From Nannocystis pusilla (GTDB taxonomy: Bacteria; Myxococcota_A; Polyangia; Nannocystales; Nannocystaceae): 64,000 bases of DNA. The notes below the pieces were generated by a model. It was given only the letters and a program-made list of their open reading frames with translations, was not told the DNA's origin and ran no database searches. Positions 1-7,953 of this stretch are shown piece by piece. The stretch is from the NCBI RefSeq assembly GCF_026626665.1, contig NZ_JAPNKE010000002.1, forward strand, positions 6,301,168-6,365,167, in the 5' to 3' direction. The translations under genes and the position numbers were made by a program. Each line of letters begins with the position of its first letter. Position 1 is the stretch's first letter.

Positions 1-2
1 TC

Positions 3-398
3 GACCAGAGCGGCGCCGCCGGCGGCACCGCCTTCGACTTCATCGCCGCCGGCGCGGCCCAGGCGATGTACGCCGACGAATACAGCCTGTTCGTGTTCGA
101 CGGCGCCGGTAACCCGCTGCTCGAGGTCCCGCACACCAGCCTCACGTACATCGAGTTCCCGGTGGTCGCGGACGTCGACAACGACGGCAGCGCCGAGATC
201 GTCGTCGTCTCCAACCAGAGCCTGCAGGGCCCGCCCTCGCCGACCGTCCAGGTCATCCGCGACGTCGAGGACCGGTGGATCCAGGCGCGACGGATCTGGA
301 ATCAACACACGTATCACGTCACCAATGTGATACACTTGTCCTGGAACCGCCCTGCGCGGCCTTGTACAGGACATTGTGCACTTTCGGACAGGTCTTAA
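3..398 (+). pseudogene. FG-GAP/VCBS repeat protein, 5' side of a gene split by the 56-kb island
   Basis: The reading frame is open from the window edge and encodes the end of an FG-GAP/VCBS beta-propeller protein, a family of secreted surface proteins. ADVDNDGSAEIVVVS is a typical calcium-binding blade motif. The next conserved stretch, RRIWNQHTYHVTNV, ends near base 338. Beyond it the frame continues into unrelated sequence (IHLSWNRPARPC...) and stops at 398, so the real C-terminus is missing here. The matching tail, HHVTNVRE followed by GTIPAVEPKSWQ, is found at 56269-56392 on the same strand. I infer one gene interrupted at the YHVTN codons. The 5' end lies outside the window. Confidence 0.8.
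315..325 (+). other. Left attachment core (attL candidate)
   Basis: CACGTCACCAA encodes the HVTN part of the interrupted FG-GAP gene. The same 11 bp end R1 and R5, and CACATCACCAA ends R2, R3 and R4. The bases after the core differ at every copy, as expected for a recombination crossover region. Confidence 0.65.
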
Positions 399-456
399 GT
401 CGCTCTAGCTTGGCTCGAATTTGTCTCGAAAACTAGGGGTAGGAAGGTAGGGGTTC
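326..456 (+). promoter_or_regulatory. Left arm of the island: inverted repeat and recombinase upstream region
   Basis: TGTCCTG (337-343) and CAGGACA (367-373) form a 7-bp inverted repeat. At 386-414 there is a 29-base motif, ggacaggtc..aagtcgctc, that recurs with two mismatches at 44647-44675, near the left end of segment E5. TTTGTCTCGAAAA at 420-432 resembles the start of the right-end repeats. This is the place for recombinase arm sites and its promoter. No clear -35/-10 pair is visible. Confidence 0.45.
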
Positions 457-2060
457 ATGATCACTGCTGCGTTCGTGCGCGAGTGCAAGCCTCGCGCGAC
501 GATGTACGAAGTCACCTGCGAAGCGCTCCCGGGCTTCATCCTGCGGGTTCTGCCCACGGGGAAGAAGGTCGCGCTGGTTCGATACCGCCTCGACGGCAAG
601 GACCACCGCGAGCGGATCGGACTGCTCGGGCCCGCACTGTCGATCGACGAGGCGCGCCGCCGCGGGGCCGTGCTGCTCGCTAACGCAGCCGTCGCCGCGA
701 GCGTCGATGAGCAATCCGGCCAGCAAGCCGCGGGCAAACCCGCTCGACTGGAACAGCCGGAATCAGCCCCATCTCAGATCACGACCGTGCGCGAGCTGGC
801 GCAGCGCTTCATCAGCGACTACGCCGACGTGCACCTGAAGACAGGTTCGGCGGAGAACTACAAGGAGCACCTCGAGACAGTGATCCTCCCGGCGTTCGGA
901 GATCGCGACTTCCGCAGCGTGAAGAAGGCCGAGATCGCCGCGCTGCATGCGAAGCTCAAGAAGGAGCGCGGTCCCTCCGTGGCGAATACATCCTCTGCGT
1001 GATCGGTAGCCTTTACTCCCGCATCATCGAAGATTGGGAACTCGCGGACATGCGCAACCCGGCCCGCAAGATCAAGCGCTTCACTATCCCCGAGCGCGAG
1101 CGCTTCCTGACCCCCGAGGAGCGCCAGCGCGTGCAGGCGGTGATCCTCGCCGGGCTCAAGATCCCCGCCGGGCGCAAGGGACACCTGAAGATCGCCAGCG
1201 TCTGGGCGATCGATCTGCTCGCGCTCACCGGCCGGCGCCGCGACGAGATCCTGACGCTCACGTGGCCCATGGTCGACTGGCAGCACTCGCTCTTGAACCT
1301 CCCCGACACCAAGACGGGACAGCTCAAGGTGCCCGTGTCTGCCCGCGTGCTCGCACTCCTGAAGCACATTCACGACCAGACCGGCAACCCGAGCTCGGGG
1401 TACGTGCTGCGGACGTCGAGTGGCAAGCGCCTGCGGAGCATCAATCGCACGTGGGAGAACATCCGCGCCGCCGCCGGGATCCCCGACGTCCGGCTGCATG
1501 ACCTCCGGCACTCCTTCGCCAGCGACGCGATCATGAGCGGCGCGTCGCTCAGCACCGTCGGCAAGTTGCTCGGGCACAAGCAAGAGCGGACCACGAAGCG
1601 CTACGCCCACCTGGCCGACGACTACGTCCGCAACGCGCTCGAGACCGCGACGGATCGGATCGTGGAGGCAGTGCAGCCGACCGCCGCGCTGCCGCCGGCG
1701 CCGTTCGAGCCGATGCGCGACGCGCAGTGGAAGACGATCGAGGCGATGGTCGAGAACACGCGCGGCCGCTGCGGCGGCCCCCGGATCGACCTACGCCGCA
1801 CGGTGGACGCGGTCCGCTGGGTCCTGCACACCGGCGCGAAGTGGAGCGAGATCCCGGCGGAGTTCGGCGCCTCGACCACGTGCTGGCGCTGGTATGAGCG
1901 CTGGTGCAGCGATGGGACCTGGCACCAGATCGCCGCCGCGCTCGAGCTGTCGCAGACCGAGGTCGGGCGCAAGCCCGAGCGCCGGCCGCCGCGGGCCAGG
2001 TCGCACCGTGACGCCCGACCTATCGATGTGACGGCGGTCGAGACCTCGGTCCCGCTCTAG
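457..2060 (+). CDS. Tyrosine recombinase/integrase with C-terminal DUF4096-like (IS5/IS402) domain, frameshifted
   Basis: Site-specific tyrosine recombinase, the likely mover of this island. The N-terminal part (457 to about 987) has a DUF4102-like arm-binding region (PGFILRVLPTGKK, ALSIDEARRR) and a SAM-like core-binding region. A one-base loss near 987 moves the frame; translation resumes as ILCVIGSLYSRI and runs to 2060. Numbering from base 999, the catalytic residues are all present: TGRRRDE (Arg80), HDLRHSF (His167, Arg170), GHK (His193) and Tyr202. After the catalytic domain, residues about 236-315 (MRDAQWKTIEAM, HTGAKWSEIP, WYERW) match the DUF4096 domain that normally begins IS5/IS402-type transposases. 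The fusion is unusual. The ATG at 457 follows a purine-rich aggaaggtagggg tract. Confidence 0.85.
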
Positions 2061-2154
2061 CAACTCGCCGATCGTCCTCGCGCCTCCCGGTGTCGCCACC
2101 GGGGGGCGCGGTAGCGATCCACGCTCCAGATCGCCGCTGCGCGCGGCGGTGGCC

Positions 2155-2445
2155 GTGCACGAGCGTCGTGTACGCCGCCCTCGTCGGCCTACTGCGCGCG
2201 GTGGTGGCCGTGCACGAGCGCCGTGCACGCCGCCCTCGTCGGCCTACTGCGCGCGGCGGTGGCCGTGCACGAGCGTCGTGTACGCCGCCCTCGTCGGGCG
2301 CGACGGTGGCTAGCTGCGCGCGGCCGTGGCCGCGCACGAGCGTCGTGACACCGCTGGCCCGCAGCGTGGGCCCCGTACACGAGCGTCGTTCACACCGCCA
2401 CCGCCGGCTCGCGCGCGGCCGTGGGCCGTGCACGAGCGCTCGCCT
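2155..2445. repeat. Cluster of 19-bp palindromes (GTRCACGAGCGTCGTGTAC type)
   Basis: Copies lie at 2155-2173, 2210-2228, 2265-2283, 2332-2350 and 2375-2393, with a half copy at 2428. Arms GTGCACGA and TCGTGTAC flank a 3-base centre. The first three copies are exactly 55 bp apart and sit in a direct repeat (cgccctcgtcggcctactgcgcg), so this part is a tandem repeat with embedded palindromes. Further copies occur at 2724 and 3262. No protein-coding gene is convincing here. The repeats could be operators, recombination accessory sites or REP-like hairpins. Confidence 0.7.
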
Positions 2446-2476
2446 TATCAAATGACGGCAAAATGAACATTTGATA
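2446..2476. repeat. 9-bp inverted repeat TATCAAATG / CATTTGATA
   Basis: Perfect arms at 2446-2454 and 2468-2476 with a 13-base AT-rich spacer, at the change from the GC-rich palindrome cluster to AT-richer sequence. It could be a regulator or initiator site. Confidence 0.5.
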
Positions 2477-2723
2477 GGGAAATCGACAAATGTTAGTCGG
2501 CTTGCCGAATGGCAATTCGCTTACCATTTGCGCAGAAACTTGCCGTCTGGCCAGGCGCGCGCGTGCTCGGTCTCGTTAATGCGCGCGAGGCTGTGCACGG
2601 GTGAGGTGTCGAACCGGGCGTATGCGACCCTCGTGCACGCCACGGAAGGTTTTACGGAAGCGCGCAAATACCTTCGGGAGACCTTCGGGGGCCTTCTGTA
2701 AGGGTGCAGGCTGACATGTCGGC

Positions 2724-2742
2724 GTACACGACGCTCGTGTAC
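2724..2742. repeat. Palindrome GTACACGACGCTCGTGTAC
   Basis: A perfect-arm copy of the palindrome family seen at 2155-2393. Flanking bases extend the arms to about 16 bp with one mismatch, from ATGTCGGC on the left to GCTGACAT on the right. Confidence 0.65.
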
Positions 2743-2814
2743 GCTGACATGATGCCGGCGCACGCTCGTTCCTGCGAGATCGTAATGGAGGTCAAAGCCG
2801 AGCTGTCTTTCCGA

Positions 2815-2990
2815 CCTTATTCGGACCATAAAATAAGGCATAAATAAGGGTCGCAATAAGGGCCGAATAAGGGTCCTGGACCTTATTTAGCCTTATTTAT
2901 GGGGGGCCGATGCTCGCACGATGTCGGAATTGATGGCAATAGCGACGTTCCACGCCGAAAGGCGGCCCAAAGCCTTATTTATGGGGGGCC
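2815..2990. repeat. AATAAGG iteron-like repeats and a 20-bp direct repeat
   Basis: AATAAGG or its complement CCTTATT occurs at 2815, 2832, 2843, 2855, 2866, 2881, 2891 and 2973. The 20-mer agccttatttatggggggcc is repeated exactly at 2889-2908 and 2971-2990. The stretch is markedly AT-richer than its surroundings. Short iterons in AT-rich DNA are typical of replication origins of plasmids and integrative elements, but no initiator gene is recognisable nearby. Confidence 0.55.
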
Positions 2991-3261
2991 AGCTTGCGAA
3001 AACTGAGGAGACGCGTGGGGATTTCTTCCCCGCACGGGTCGAAGAGTCGCCGCGAAGCAGCAAGCCGCCCGCATGCGCGCGGCCTTTGACCGTCGCTGGC
3101 GCAATTGAATTAAAGGCGCTCGGCCATTATTCGGCTATTCGAGCGTTTTCTACAAGCTGCTGCATCAGCTCGGCCCGCTTCTGCTCCGCTTCGCGCGTGG
3201 TCATTCCCATGGCGCGATCGTTTCTCCGGGCGGCACCGCCCGTCAAGCTCGGCCGGGGACC

Positions 3262-3280
3262 GTGCACGACGCTCGCGCAC
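3262..3280. repeat. Palindrome copy upstream of the HTH gene
   Basis: GTGCACGACGCTCGCGCAC belongs to the same family as the 2155-2393 cluster and lies about 65-80 bp before the HTH protein start at 3345. That position would suit an operator for the HTH protein; this is inference. Confidence 0.45.
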
Positions 3281-3344
3281 GCGTATCGGACTCTCGTGCA
3301 CGGTACTCTTGTTCTCGCCGCGCCGCGCGCTAATCTGGCTGCTT

Positions 3345-4208
3345 ATGGGCACGCGGCGGTGGTTTTCGGGACTGGCGGCATGGATTCAGAAGAACAAGCT
3401 GACCCGCGAGGACGTCGCCCGACGTTCGCGCCACGACGTCGGCTACGTGCTGGCGCTGTTCGAGCACCCGGAGCCAAATCCGACGCTCCGCCTCTTCCTG
3501 AGCCTGCTCGAGTCGGCCGGCGCCCGGCTCGACACGGCGGGCGCGAACACAACCCGGCACGTCGTGTCGCGGATCAACGAGCTCCGCGCGCGCGCCGGCC
3601 TCACGGTGGCCGCACTCGCCAAGCGGGCGGGGATGCAGCGCTCGCACCTCAGCCGCATCATCAACGACGACGATCCGAACATGCAGCTCGTGGTCTTCAC
3701 ATCGTTGATCGCCGCGCTCGGCGCCGAGAATGAAATGCAGATCGTGGCGCGCTTCCACAACGCCCAAGCCGTGCCGCTCGCACTCGCTGTCGGCGCGGAG
3801 TCCATGGGGGCCGCACCCGGCCGTCGCTTGCACGTCGTGTCGCACGACGCACCGGCGGCGAACGACGGCAGGCACGAGTCGACAGCGGGCGGCCAAGCGG
3901 AGCCGCGAGCCGATCGAACGACCCAGCAGATCGAGCAGGAGAGAGCTCGCGCGAGCAGGGCCGAGGCCGAGGCCGCACGCGCCAAGCAACGCGCCGACGA
4001 AGCCGAGGCCCGAGCGCGTGAGGACTGCGAGCGCGCGGAGATGGCGGCCTACCAGGCTGCCCTCGAGAAAGAGCGCGCGGACGCGGCGGAGGCCCGACTC
4101 GAGACCTTACGGATCCTCGGCAAGACGACCCTGTGGACGGCCACCGTGGGCGGCCTTCTCTTCGGCGGCGCATACGCCTACGACCGCTACGTCAAGACGC
4201 GCTCCTGA
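3345..4208 (+). CDS. HTH (XRE-like) protein with coiled coil and C-terminal membrane helix
   Basis: About 287 residues. A helix-turn-helix of the Cro/C1 type is centred on RAGLTVAALAKRAGMQRSHL, followed by SRIINDDDPNMQL, typical of DNA-binding repressors. The second half (TTQQIEQERARASRAEAEA onward) is a long Ala/Glu/Arg coiled coil. The end carries one hydrophobic segment (TLWTATVGGLLFGGAYAY) and a short basic tail, so the protein is probably membrane-tethered. The ATG at 3345 (MGTRRWFSG) is preferred; a TTG at 3309 would add 12 residues. It is the first gene after the palindrome and iteron region and could act on it. An HTH plus coiled coil plus membrane anchor is unusual for a plain repressor. 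Confidence 0.7.
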   Translation: MGTRRWFSGLAAWIQKNKLTREDVARRSRHDVGYVLALFEHPEPNPTLRLFLSLLESAGARLDTAGANTTRHVVSRINELRARAGLTVAALAKRAGMQRSHLSRIINDDDPNMQLVVFTSLIAALGAENEMQIVARFHNAQAVPLALAVGAESMGAAPGRRLHVVSHDAPAANDGRHESTAGGQAEPRADRTTQQIEQERARASRAEAEAARAKQRADEAEARAREDCERAEMAAYQAALEKERADAAEARLETLRILGKTTLWTATVGGLLFGGAYAYDRYVKTRS

Positions 4209-4212
4209 GCAC

Positions 4213-5940
4213 TCACTCGAGCGGGAGGCGGACACGCACGCGCCCGGCGCTCTCGCTCACCGGGAAGCGCACGCGCTCGAGTGCATCGCGGGCGCAGGCG
4301 TGCCAGGGGTAGCGCGGATCGTCGGGAGCCGGCGCACGGGCGTTGAGCGTGACCACGGCGCCCTTGCCCCGAACGACGTCGAGGTCGGCCGTGATGGCGC
4401 CGGGGACGTCCCTGCAGGCGCGCAGCGCTTTTATGGCATTTTGCGCTGCGGCGGTCGCCTCTGCCGTCGTCACCGCGCCACGCGGCGACGGCTGTGCGCG
4501 ACGCGACGTCGGGGTTCGTTTGCTGGTCGAGTCGGTCGTTTGGGCTGGTTTCGGCGGCGCACCCTCGTGCGCCGAATTCATCGGCGCGACCTCGGCGGTC
4601 GCTGGCTTGGTCGGCCCGTCGCCGGTCGAAGTGCGCGGCTTCCCCTCCGTACTGGACGGCGGCGTCGGCGATGGCATCATCGGCGCATCGGCGCCCTGCA
4701 CCTCGCCGGCAAGCTGCACCGCGGCATCGCCAGACGCGGTCACGCGTCCCACGACCACGCCAACCGCGACCGCAAACATCAGCGCGAGGAGCCCCCACAT
4801 GCCGCCGCGCCGGGCGATGGGAGTCTCGCGCGACGTGCCGATCGGCAGGTCGACGGGCGGCGCGGCGGCGGTGGCCGCTTGCGAAGATGTTGGCCTTTCG
4901 ACCGCGGCAACGCTCGCAACGGGTGCGCTCTCCGGCGTCGCGCTCAACACGACCCGCGCGATCGGGACGGTCGGCGCGGCCGCTGCGGCTTCCTGCTCGG
5001 CCTCGGCGTCCTCGCACTCGAGCGCTTCAAGTTCCTCTTCTTCCGCCGCGAGCGCTTCCTCCACAGCTCGCAGCGTGGGCCGACCGCTCGGGCTCGGGTT
5101 CACCATGGCGAGGAGCAACAACTCGAGGCCGGGCGGGCACTCGGGACACACCTTGCGCGCCGGCACGGGCTCGCTGCCGCCCGGCGGGAACGGGCGTAAG
5201 CCCGTGAGCAAACGGTACAGCAACAGTCCGAACGCGAACACGTCGCTCGCGGCAGTAAACGCCCCGCCGCCGCGCACCTCCGGCGCTGCGTAGTCCATGT
5301 TTCGGAGCGGTTTCTCGCTCGTGGGCTCTGCTCGCGCCTCCGGCGGCGTCGCCCACCGCTCCGTCAGGTGGGCGTAGAACCCGGGCGACACCTGCGCGTG
5401 GTCGAAGTCGAAGATCCAGGCCCGCGGCTTTTCTCCGCGCGCGATCAAGACGTTGCCCGCGTGCAGGTCGCGGTACACGACGTCGACCGCATGCACGGCC
5501 ATGAGTGCGCTCGCTAACTGACGGCCGACCGCGATTACCTCGTCGGGGCGCAGGTGCTTGTCGGGCCCCGCGACGTCCGTCGCCGGCGAGCCGGGGCACA
5601 GCTCTGTGATCGTGAACGCCTCTCGGCCCTCGATCCCGTAGTGGTGGATCTGCGGGATGTTCGGGTGCCGCAGCGCGGACAGGATCTTCGCCGCGCGGTG
5701 AAAGCGAATCGCGTCGTCCTCGCTCGGCTTAGCGTCGCGCAGCACTTTGAGCGCGACCTCGCGTGACAGCCAACGATCGGAGGCGCGGAAAGCCACAGCG
5801 CTCGCACCGACGCCGAGGACCTCCAATCGGTCGAAGCTGCCGCCGAACAGGTGCTCTCGACGCGGCGTTTTCGGATGCGCGGCGAGGATCGCCTCGAGCC
5901 CGCGGCGCAGGTGATCGGCGGACGGTAGTCGATGACTCAC
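4213..5940 (-). CDS. Ser/Thr protein kinase, second kinase domain with TM and TonB-like C-terminus
   Basis: Second half of a tandem kinase. The Gly loop LGVGASAVAF, Lys in VALKVL, the catalytic loop VYRDLHAGN and the APE motif (YAAPEV) are present. The metal-binding motif is DFD (FDFDHA) rather than DFG. A Pro/Thr/Ala-rich linker precedes one membrane segment (WGLLALMFAVAVGVVVG). The periplasmic end (LRACRDVPG, WHACARDALERVRFP) resembles the TonB/AgmX-like domain common in myxobacteria. The residues before the Gly loop (SHRLPSADHLRRGLEAIL) look like the end of the upstream kinase C-lobe, so a one-base loss near 5965 has probably split one gene. A GTG at 5940 overlaps the upstream stop (GTGA), so separate translation is also possible. 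Confidence 0.72.
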   Translation of the reverse strand: MSHRLPSADHLRRGLEAILAAHPKTPRREHLFGGSFDRLEVLGVGASAVAFRASDRWLSREVALKVLRDAKPSEDDAIRFHRAAKILSALRHPNIPQIHHYGIEGREAFTITELCPGSPATDVAGPDKHLRPDEVIAVGRQLASALMAVHAVDVVYRDLHAGNVLIARGEKPRAWIFDFDHAQVSPGFYAHLTERWATPPEARAEPTSEKPLRNMDYAAPEVRGGGAFTAASDVFAFGLLLYRLLTGLRPFPPGGSEPVPARKVCPECPPGLELLLLAMVNPSPSGRPTLRAVEEALAAEEEELEALECEDAEAEQEAAAAAPTVPIARVVLSATPESAPVASVAAVERPTSSQAATAAAPPVDLPIGTSRETPIARRGGMWGLLALMFAVAVGVVVGRVTASGDAAVQLAGEVQGADAPMMPSPTPPSSTEGKPRTSTGDGPTKPATAEVAPMNSAHEGAPPKPAQTTDSTSKRTPTSRRAQPSPRGAVTTAEATAAAQNAIKALRACRDVPGAITADLDVVRGKGAVVTLNARAPAPDDPRYPWHACARDALERVRFPVSESAGRVRVRLPLE

Positions 5941-6770
5941 CTCGGGCTCGAGCGCCGAGCAGAGAAGTCGCGAAGGTCTTCTGGCGCCTCGCCGCTGGGG
6001 TTCACCTCGTGGATCGGCCGGAGCCCCGCCAGCTTCGGCAGGAGCTGTGTGCAGAGCTGGTAGAGCGTGGCCCCGAGCAGGTACACGTCCAGGAGCGGAT
6101 TGGCGTCGCAGAGCCCCGCCTCCGGCGGCAGGTAATCGGGAGTACCGATCGCCCGCCCGAGCTGGGTCTTGTGGCGGATCACGGGCGGGGTAAAGCGCGC
6201 GTCCTGGGCCTCGTGGAACGGAACCCCGACGCTCGCCAGGCCGAGGTCGATCAGCTTCGCCACGCTGCGATCGGCGTCCCTCGTCAGGATGATGTTGTCG
6301 GGCTTGATGTCGCGGTGGATCACGCCGACGCGATGCAAGGCGTGCAACGCGTCGGCGATCTGAATGCCGATCTCGGCCACTTCGCGCCACGGGAGCGGGC
6401 CGAGTGCGAGGCGCTGTGACGAGGTCTCGCCGTCGAGGTGCTCGAGCGCGATGTAGGGCTGTTCGTCGGCCGTATGACCGAACGCGATCGCGCGCACGAT
6501 GTTCTCGTGCCGAATGTTGCTCAGGATCTCCGCCTCGACCGCAAACCGGCGGTGCGCCTCCGGGCTGCACGCGCGCAGGAGCTTGATCGCTACGTAGCAC
6601 TTGCGCGCGAGATCCTTGGCCAAGAACACGTGGGCCATGCCGCCCTTCGCCAGCCGGCGGACGATCTTGTAGCGCCCTTCGAGTAGCTCGCCGATGAAGT
6701 CGGCGCCTACTTCCTTGTAGATGGGCCACGTCGGCTTTGGCCCGGAGCGTGGTGTGAGGGGGCTGTCCAT
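5937..6770 (-). CDS. Ser/Thr protein kinase, first kinase domain
   Basis: Eukaryote-like kinase domain with Gly loop LAKGGMAHVF, Lys in VAIKLL, catalytic loop IHRDIKPDN, a DLG in place of DFG (LIDLGLAS) and GTPDYLPPEA. The frame ends early (DFSARRSSPR) inside what should be the C-lobe. The missing helices (LLCSALEPE, SHRLPSADHLRR) are found one frame over in the next coding stretch, so this is most likely the first half of a tandem-kinase protein of about 850 residues. The ATG at 6770 (MDSPLTPRSG) is chosen because the longer frame upstream is low-complexity. The gene diverges from the exported protein at 6947. Such kinases act in the cytoplasm; targets are unknown. Confidence 0.75.
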   Translation of the reverse strand: MDSPLTPRSGPKPTWPIYKEVGADFIGELLEGRYKIVRRLAKGGMAHVFLAKDLARKCYVAIKLLRACSPEAHRRFAVEAEILSNIRHENIVRAIAFGHTADEQPYIALEHLDGETSSQRLALGPLPWREVAEIGIQIADALHALHRVGVIHRDIKPDNIILTRDADRSVAKLIDLGLASVGVPFHEAQDARFTPPVIRHKTQLGRAIGTPDYLPPEAGLCDANPLLDVYLLGATLYQLCTQLLPKLAGLRPIHEVNPSGEAPEDLRDFSARRSSPR

Positions 6771-6946
6771 CGTCGCCAAGAGTGCCACAGCTCCAAACGA
6801 GAAAGACCGCCAAATGACCTTTCCAGCCTTTTTCACGCCTGTTTCGTCCCACGCCCGGCCCCGCTTCATCCCTCGTTCGGCCACCTTCATCCCTCTTTCA
6901 ACCCAAGCCAGAGCACGATCGGCCCGCGTGGTGGTACAACGGACCC

Positions 6947-7858
6947 ATGCCCGCACGCGCCTTGCTCTCCGTCGTCCTTGCGGGGCCCACCCTGGCGGCG
7001 GCGCCGCTGTCGCCCACGGCGACCAACGCCCAGATCAACGACGAGATCACGGCAGCCGACCCGACGATCACCGCCGACAACCTCGCGCCGCTCGAGCGGC
7101 TCATCGCCGCTGCCGAGCTGGTGGAGTCGAGACTCGCTGACACGTCCGACGTCAAGGACCTGGACGATCTGCTCACGCTCGCCGTGACCGCGCGCCGCGT
7201 CGCGTACCAGCGCACAAACGACGCCGCGCACCTGTGCCAACTACTCGCCACCGCGGAGCGGGTCCTCGCACGCACGGACACCCCGCCGCCCGAGGCGACG
7301 GACTTCCGCGACGAGGCGCGCGCCGGCCTCGCCTCGCACGCTGAAGCGGCCGCACGCGGCGACGCGGGCTTCCTCGCGCCCCCTTGCGTGCAGTCAACAC
7401 CTGAGCCGAAGCCCGGCCCCGTGGCGGAGCCCGAGCAGGTGCGCGAACCTTCACCCGCGATGACACCGCCGACGACGGGCCGCACGCCTCCGCGCGCCAA
7501 CGGCCTGACGATCGCCGGCGGGGTCCTGCTCGGCACGGCCGCCCTCGCCGCGCTCGCCATCATCCCCGTGCAGGCGCGCCGCGCCGGGGCGTACGGCGAC
7601 CTCGAGACGTTGATCGCCGAGATCGAGCAGGCTGGCCACCGGACGCCGGAGCAGGCGCAGCGCATGAGCGACCTGGGATCCGTGGGGGCGTGGACGAGGG
7701 GCGCCAAGATCGGCCTCGCTATCTCGGCGGCGGTGCTCGGGGCGGTCGGCATCGGCATGGTCGCCCGCGGCAAGCTGCGCCCGTCGACGGACCGGGCCCG
7801 CGTTGCGCCCTACGGCGGGCCCCACGGCGCCGGCCTTTCGCTTTTCGGGCGCTTCTAG
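6947..7858 (+). CDS. Exported/membrane protein, function unknown
   Basis: 303 residues. An N-terminal signal segment (ALLSVVLAGPTLAAA) is followed by a helical region rich in Ala, Leu and Glu (APLERLIAAAELVESRL, LCQLLATAERVL), a Pro-rich linker (about 145-185), a membrane segment (GLTIAGGVLLGTAALAAL), a short loop and a second segment (IGLAISAAVLGAVGIGMVA). This arrangement, a helical sensor-like domain, Pro linker and two C-terminal helices, is frequent in myxobacterial exported proteins of unknown role. It is transcribed away from the tandem kinase. No catalytic motif is visible. ATG 6947 gives a good signal peptide. Confidence 0.65.
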   Translation: MPARALLSVVLAGPTLAAAPLSPTATNAQINDEITAADPTITADNLAPLERLIAAAELVESRLADTSDVKDLDDLLTLAVTARRVAYQRTNDAAHLCQLLATAERVLARTDTPPPEATDFRDEARAGLASHAEAAARGDAGFLAPPCVQSTPEPKPGPVAEPEQVREPSPAMTPPTTGRTPPRANGLTIAGGVLLGTAALAALAIIPVQARRAGAYGDLETLIAEIEQAGHRTPEQAQRMSDLGSVGAWTRGAKIGLAISAAVLGAVGIGMVARGKLRPSTDRARVAPYGGPHGAGLSLFGRF

Positions 7859-7953
7859 CGGGCTACGCCCTTGGCGAAATAAAGCGCCGTCAACGTGCCT
7901 GGACGTGGCGCCACGGCTTCGCGCGCGGACCCGCGCATGGTACGTTCACAACG

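Larger units (their letters stand above)
2061..3344. other. Gene-poor interval between recombinase and HTH gene
   Basis: It holds the palindrome cluster, the inverted repeat and the iterons listed separately. Open frames exist on both strands, but they run through the repeats with no recognisable domain, so I do not call a gene. Confidence 0.5.

Noticed and set aside
2155..2393. CRISPR-like array (regular 55-bp spacing of palindromic units)
   Set aside because: The sequence between palindromes is itself repeated rather than unique, only three units are regular, and no cas gene is near.
2446..2990. Plasmid origin with its initiator
   Set aside because: Iterons are present but no Rep, Par or relaxase gene could be recognised anywhere in the window.
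4213..6852. One long frame extending the second kinase upstream through the whole first kinase
   Set aside because: The upstream part is a shadow frame of the first kinase, Arg/Ala-rich with no motifs.
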